Origin: Corynebacterium sp. MSK041
GTDB lineage: Bacteria > Actinomycetota > Actinomycetes > Mycobacteriales > Mycobacteriaceae
Length of the DNA stretch: 64,000 nt
Direction: 5' to 3'
Assembly: GCF_030232265.1 (NCBI RefSeq)
Contig: NZ_JASPJK010000009.1
Span: 1-64,000, forward strand
In this document: in pieces, positions 63,824-64,000 of the stretch
How positions within the stretch are numbered: the stretch's first letter is position 1
Layout: each line of letters opens with the position of its first letter
Made by a program: the position numbers and the translations under genes
Notes under the pieces: generated by a model
What the model was told of the DNA's origin: nothing
Databases searched by the model: none
What the model saw: only the letters and a program-made list of their open reading frames with translations

Positions 63824-64000
63824 AAAGCCCGGGACTTTTTAGCCCGATTTCCCGCGGGCTCTGGCGGCAGAATTCGCAACTTCGCCGTGGCGGCGGGGAT
63901 GGCCTCCGCGATCTTGGAAGCGCTCGTCGGCCCCGGCCCGAACTCCGTCTGTGCGGAGAGCCACGCCGCGGTGGCGTGAATGATCACGGATTGCGCCACG
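63820..64000 (-). CDS. C-terminal part of an unidentified protein, cut by the window end
   Basis: Sixty codons are open to the window edge on the minus strand, starting within the window at GTG/Val and reading VAQSVIIHATAAWLSAQTEF, then an Ala/Pro-rich and basic end KKSRAF. The final codons and TAG lie inside the palindrome 63822-63840, and the stop overlaps that of the YwaF-like gene. Too short to identify. Confidence 0.5.
   Translation of the reverse strand, partial: VAQSVIIHATAAWLSAQTEFGPGPTSASKIAEAIPAATAKLRILPPEPAGNRAKKSRAF
63822..63840. terminator. AAAAAGCCCGGGACTTTTT between two convergent genes
   Basis: Part of the plus-strand TAA and of the convergent gene's last codons is built into this near-perfect palindrome around CCCGGG. 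Acts, by position, as a bidirectional terminator. Confidence 0.6.

Overview
The window is a chromosomal segment from a Corynebacterium-type actinobacterium, centred on the replication origin. The call rests on gene content and order: dnaA-dnaN-recF-dciA-gyrB on the minus strand, diverging from rpmH-rnpA-yidD-yidC-rsmG-parA-parB on the plus strand, followed by cwlM, trxA-trxB-sigM, a MurJ-pseudokinase fusion, a DUF6049 protein, a NUDIX hydrolase and pcnA. Other pointers are a bifunctional trpCF, many start codons that look leaderless, GC-rich coding sequence and corynebacterial-style surface proteins with Rib-like and G5 repeats. I cannot name the species. I see no tRNA, rRNA, CRISPR array or intact insertion sequence.

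Layout. 0.2-3.0 kb: a conserved small protein, then a TPP-riboswitch-controlled thiD-tenA-tenA thiamine salvage operon in which the two TenA copies belong to different catalytic subclasses. 3.0-12.6 kb: an accessory island on the minus strand arranged hydrolase - surface protein - surface protein - hydrolase. One surface protein has about 2122 residues, with five Rib-like and twelve G5-like domains. The other keeps only its signal peptide and C-terminal membrane module. All four genes share an upstream TTGGCACA-type element. 12.7-21.7 kb: gyrB, an inserted AAA/DUF4143 ATPase preceded by four ~23-bp tandem repeats, dciA, recF, dnaN and dnaA. DnaA-box clusters flank dnaA on both sides (19.6-19.8 and 21.75-21.97 kb). 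22.5-27 kb: ribosomal protein L34, RNase P protein, membrane-insertion genes, rsmG and parAB.

27-41 kb: envelope and redox genes (CwlM-like pseudo-amidase, thioredoxin system with SigM, MurJ, DUF6049), the CCA-adding enzyme, AlgH/YqgE, an AzlCD amino-acid exporter and a small secreted protein with a decayed paralogue. 41-51 kb: an HNH/DUF222 protein and the trpEGD(CF)BA operon, extended upstream by an SdpI-family gene and downstream by a Rieske lipoprotein and a 111-residue protein. 51-64 kb: a dicarboxylate symporter, a DUF5129 protein, a flavodoxin-like protein, leuS, a VanZ-like protein, a quinone-oxidoreductase-like enzyme, two DUF202 proteins, a pRiA4b ORF-3-like protein, an MFS exporter and a YwaF-like membrane protein. 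The last gene is cut by the window edge.

Working together: four perfect parS sites (46.4-57.1 kb) form the centromere for ParAB. Two lie inside trpCF and leuS and are read there as the same peptide, NVSRET. Three sequence families spread over the window are not explained by ordinary annotation: fifteen exact copies of the 11-mer CGTCGATAAGC, a set of A5-(CCCGGG-like)-T5 palindromes fused to stop codons, and two copies of the palindrome TGTCCACTTAAGTGGACA.
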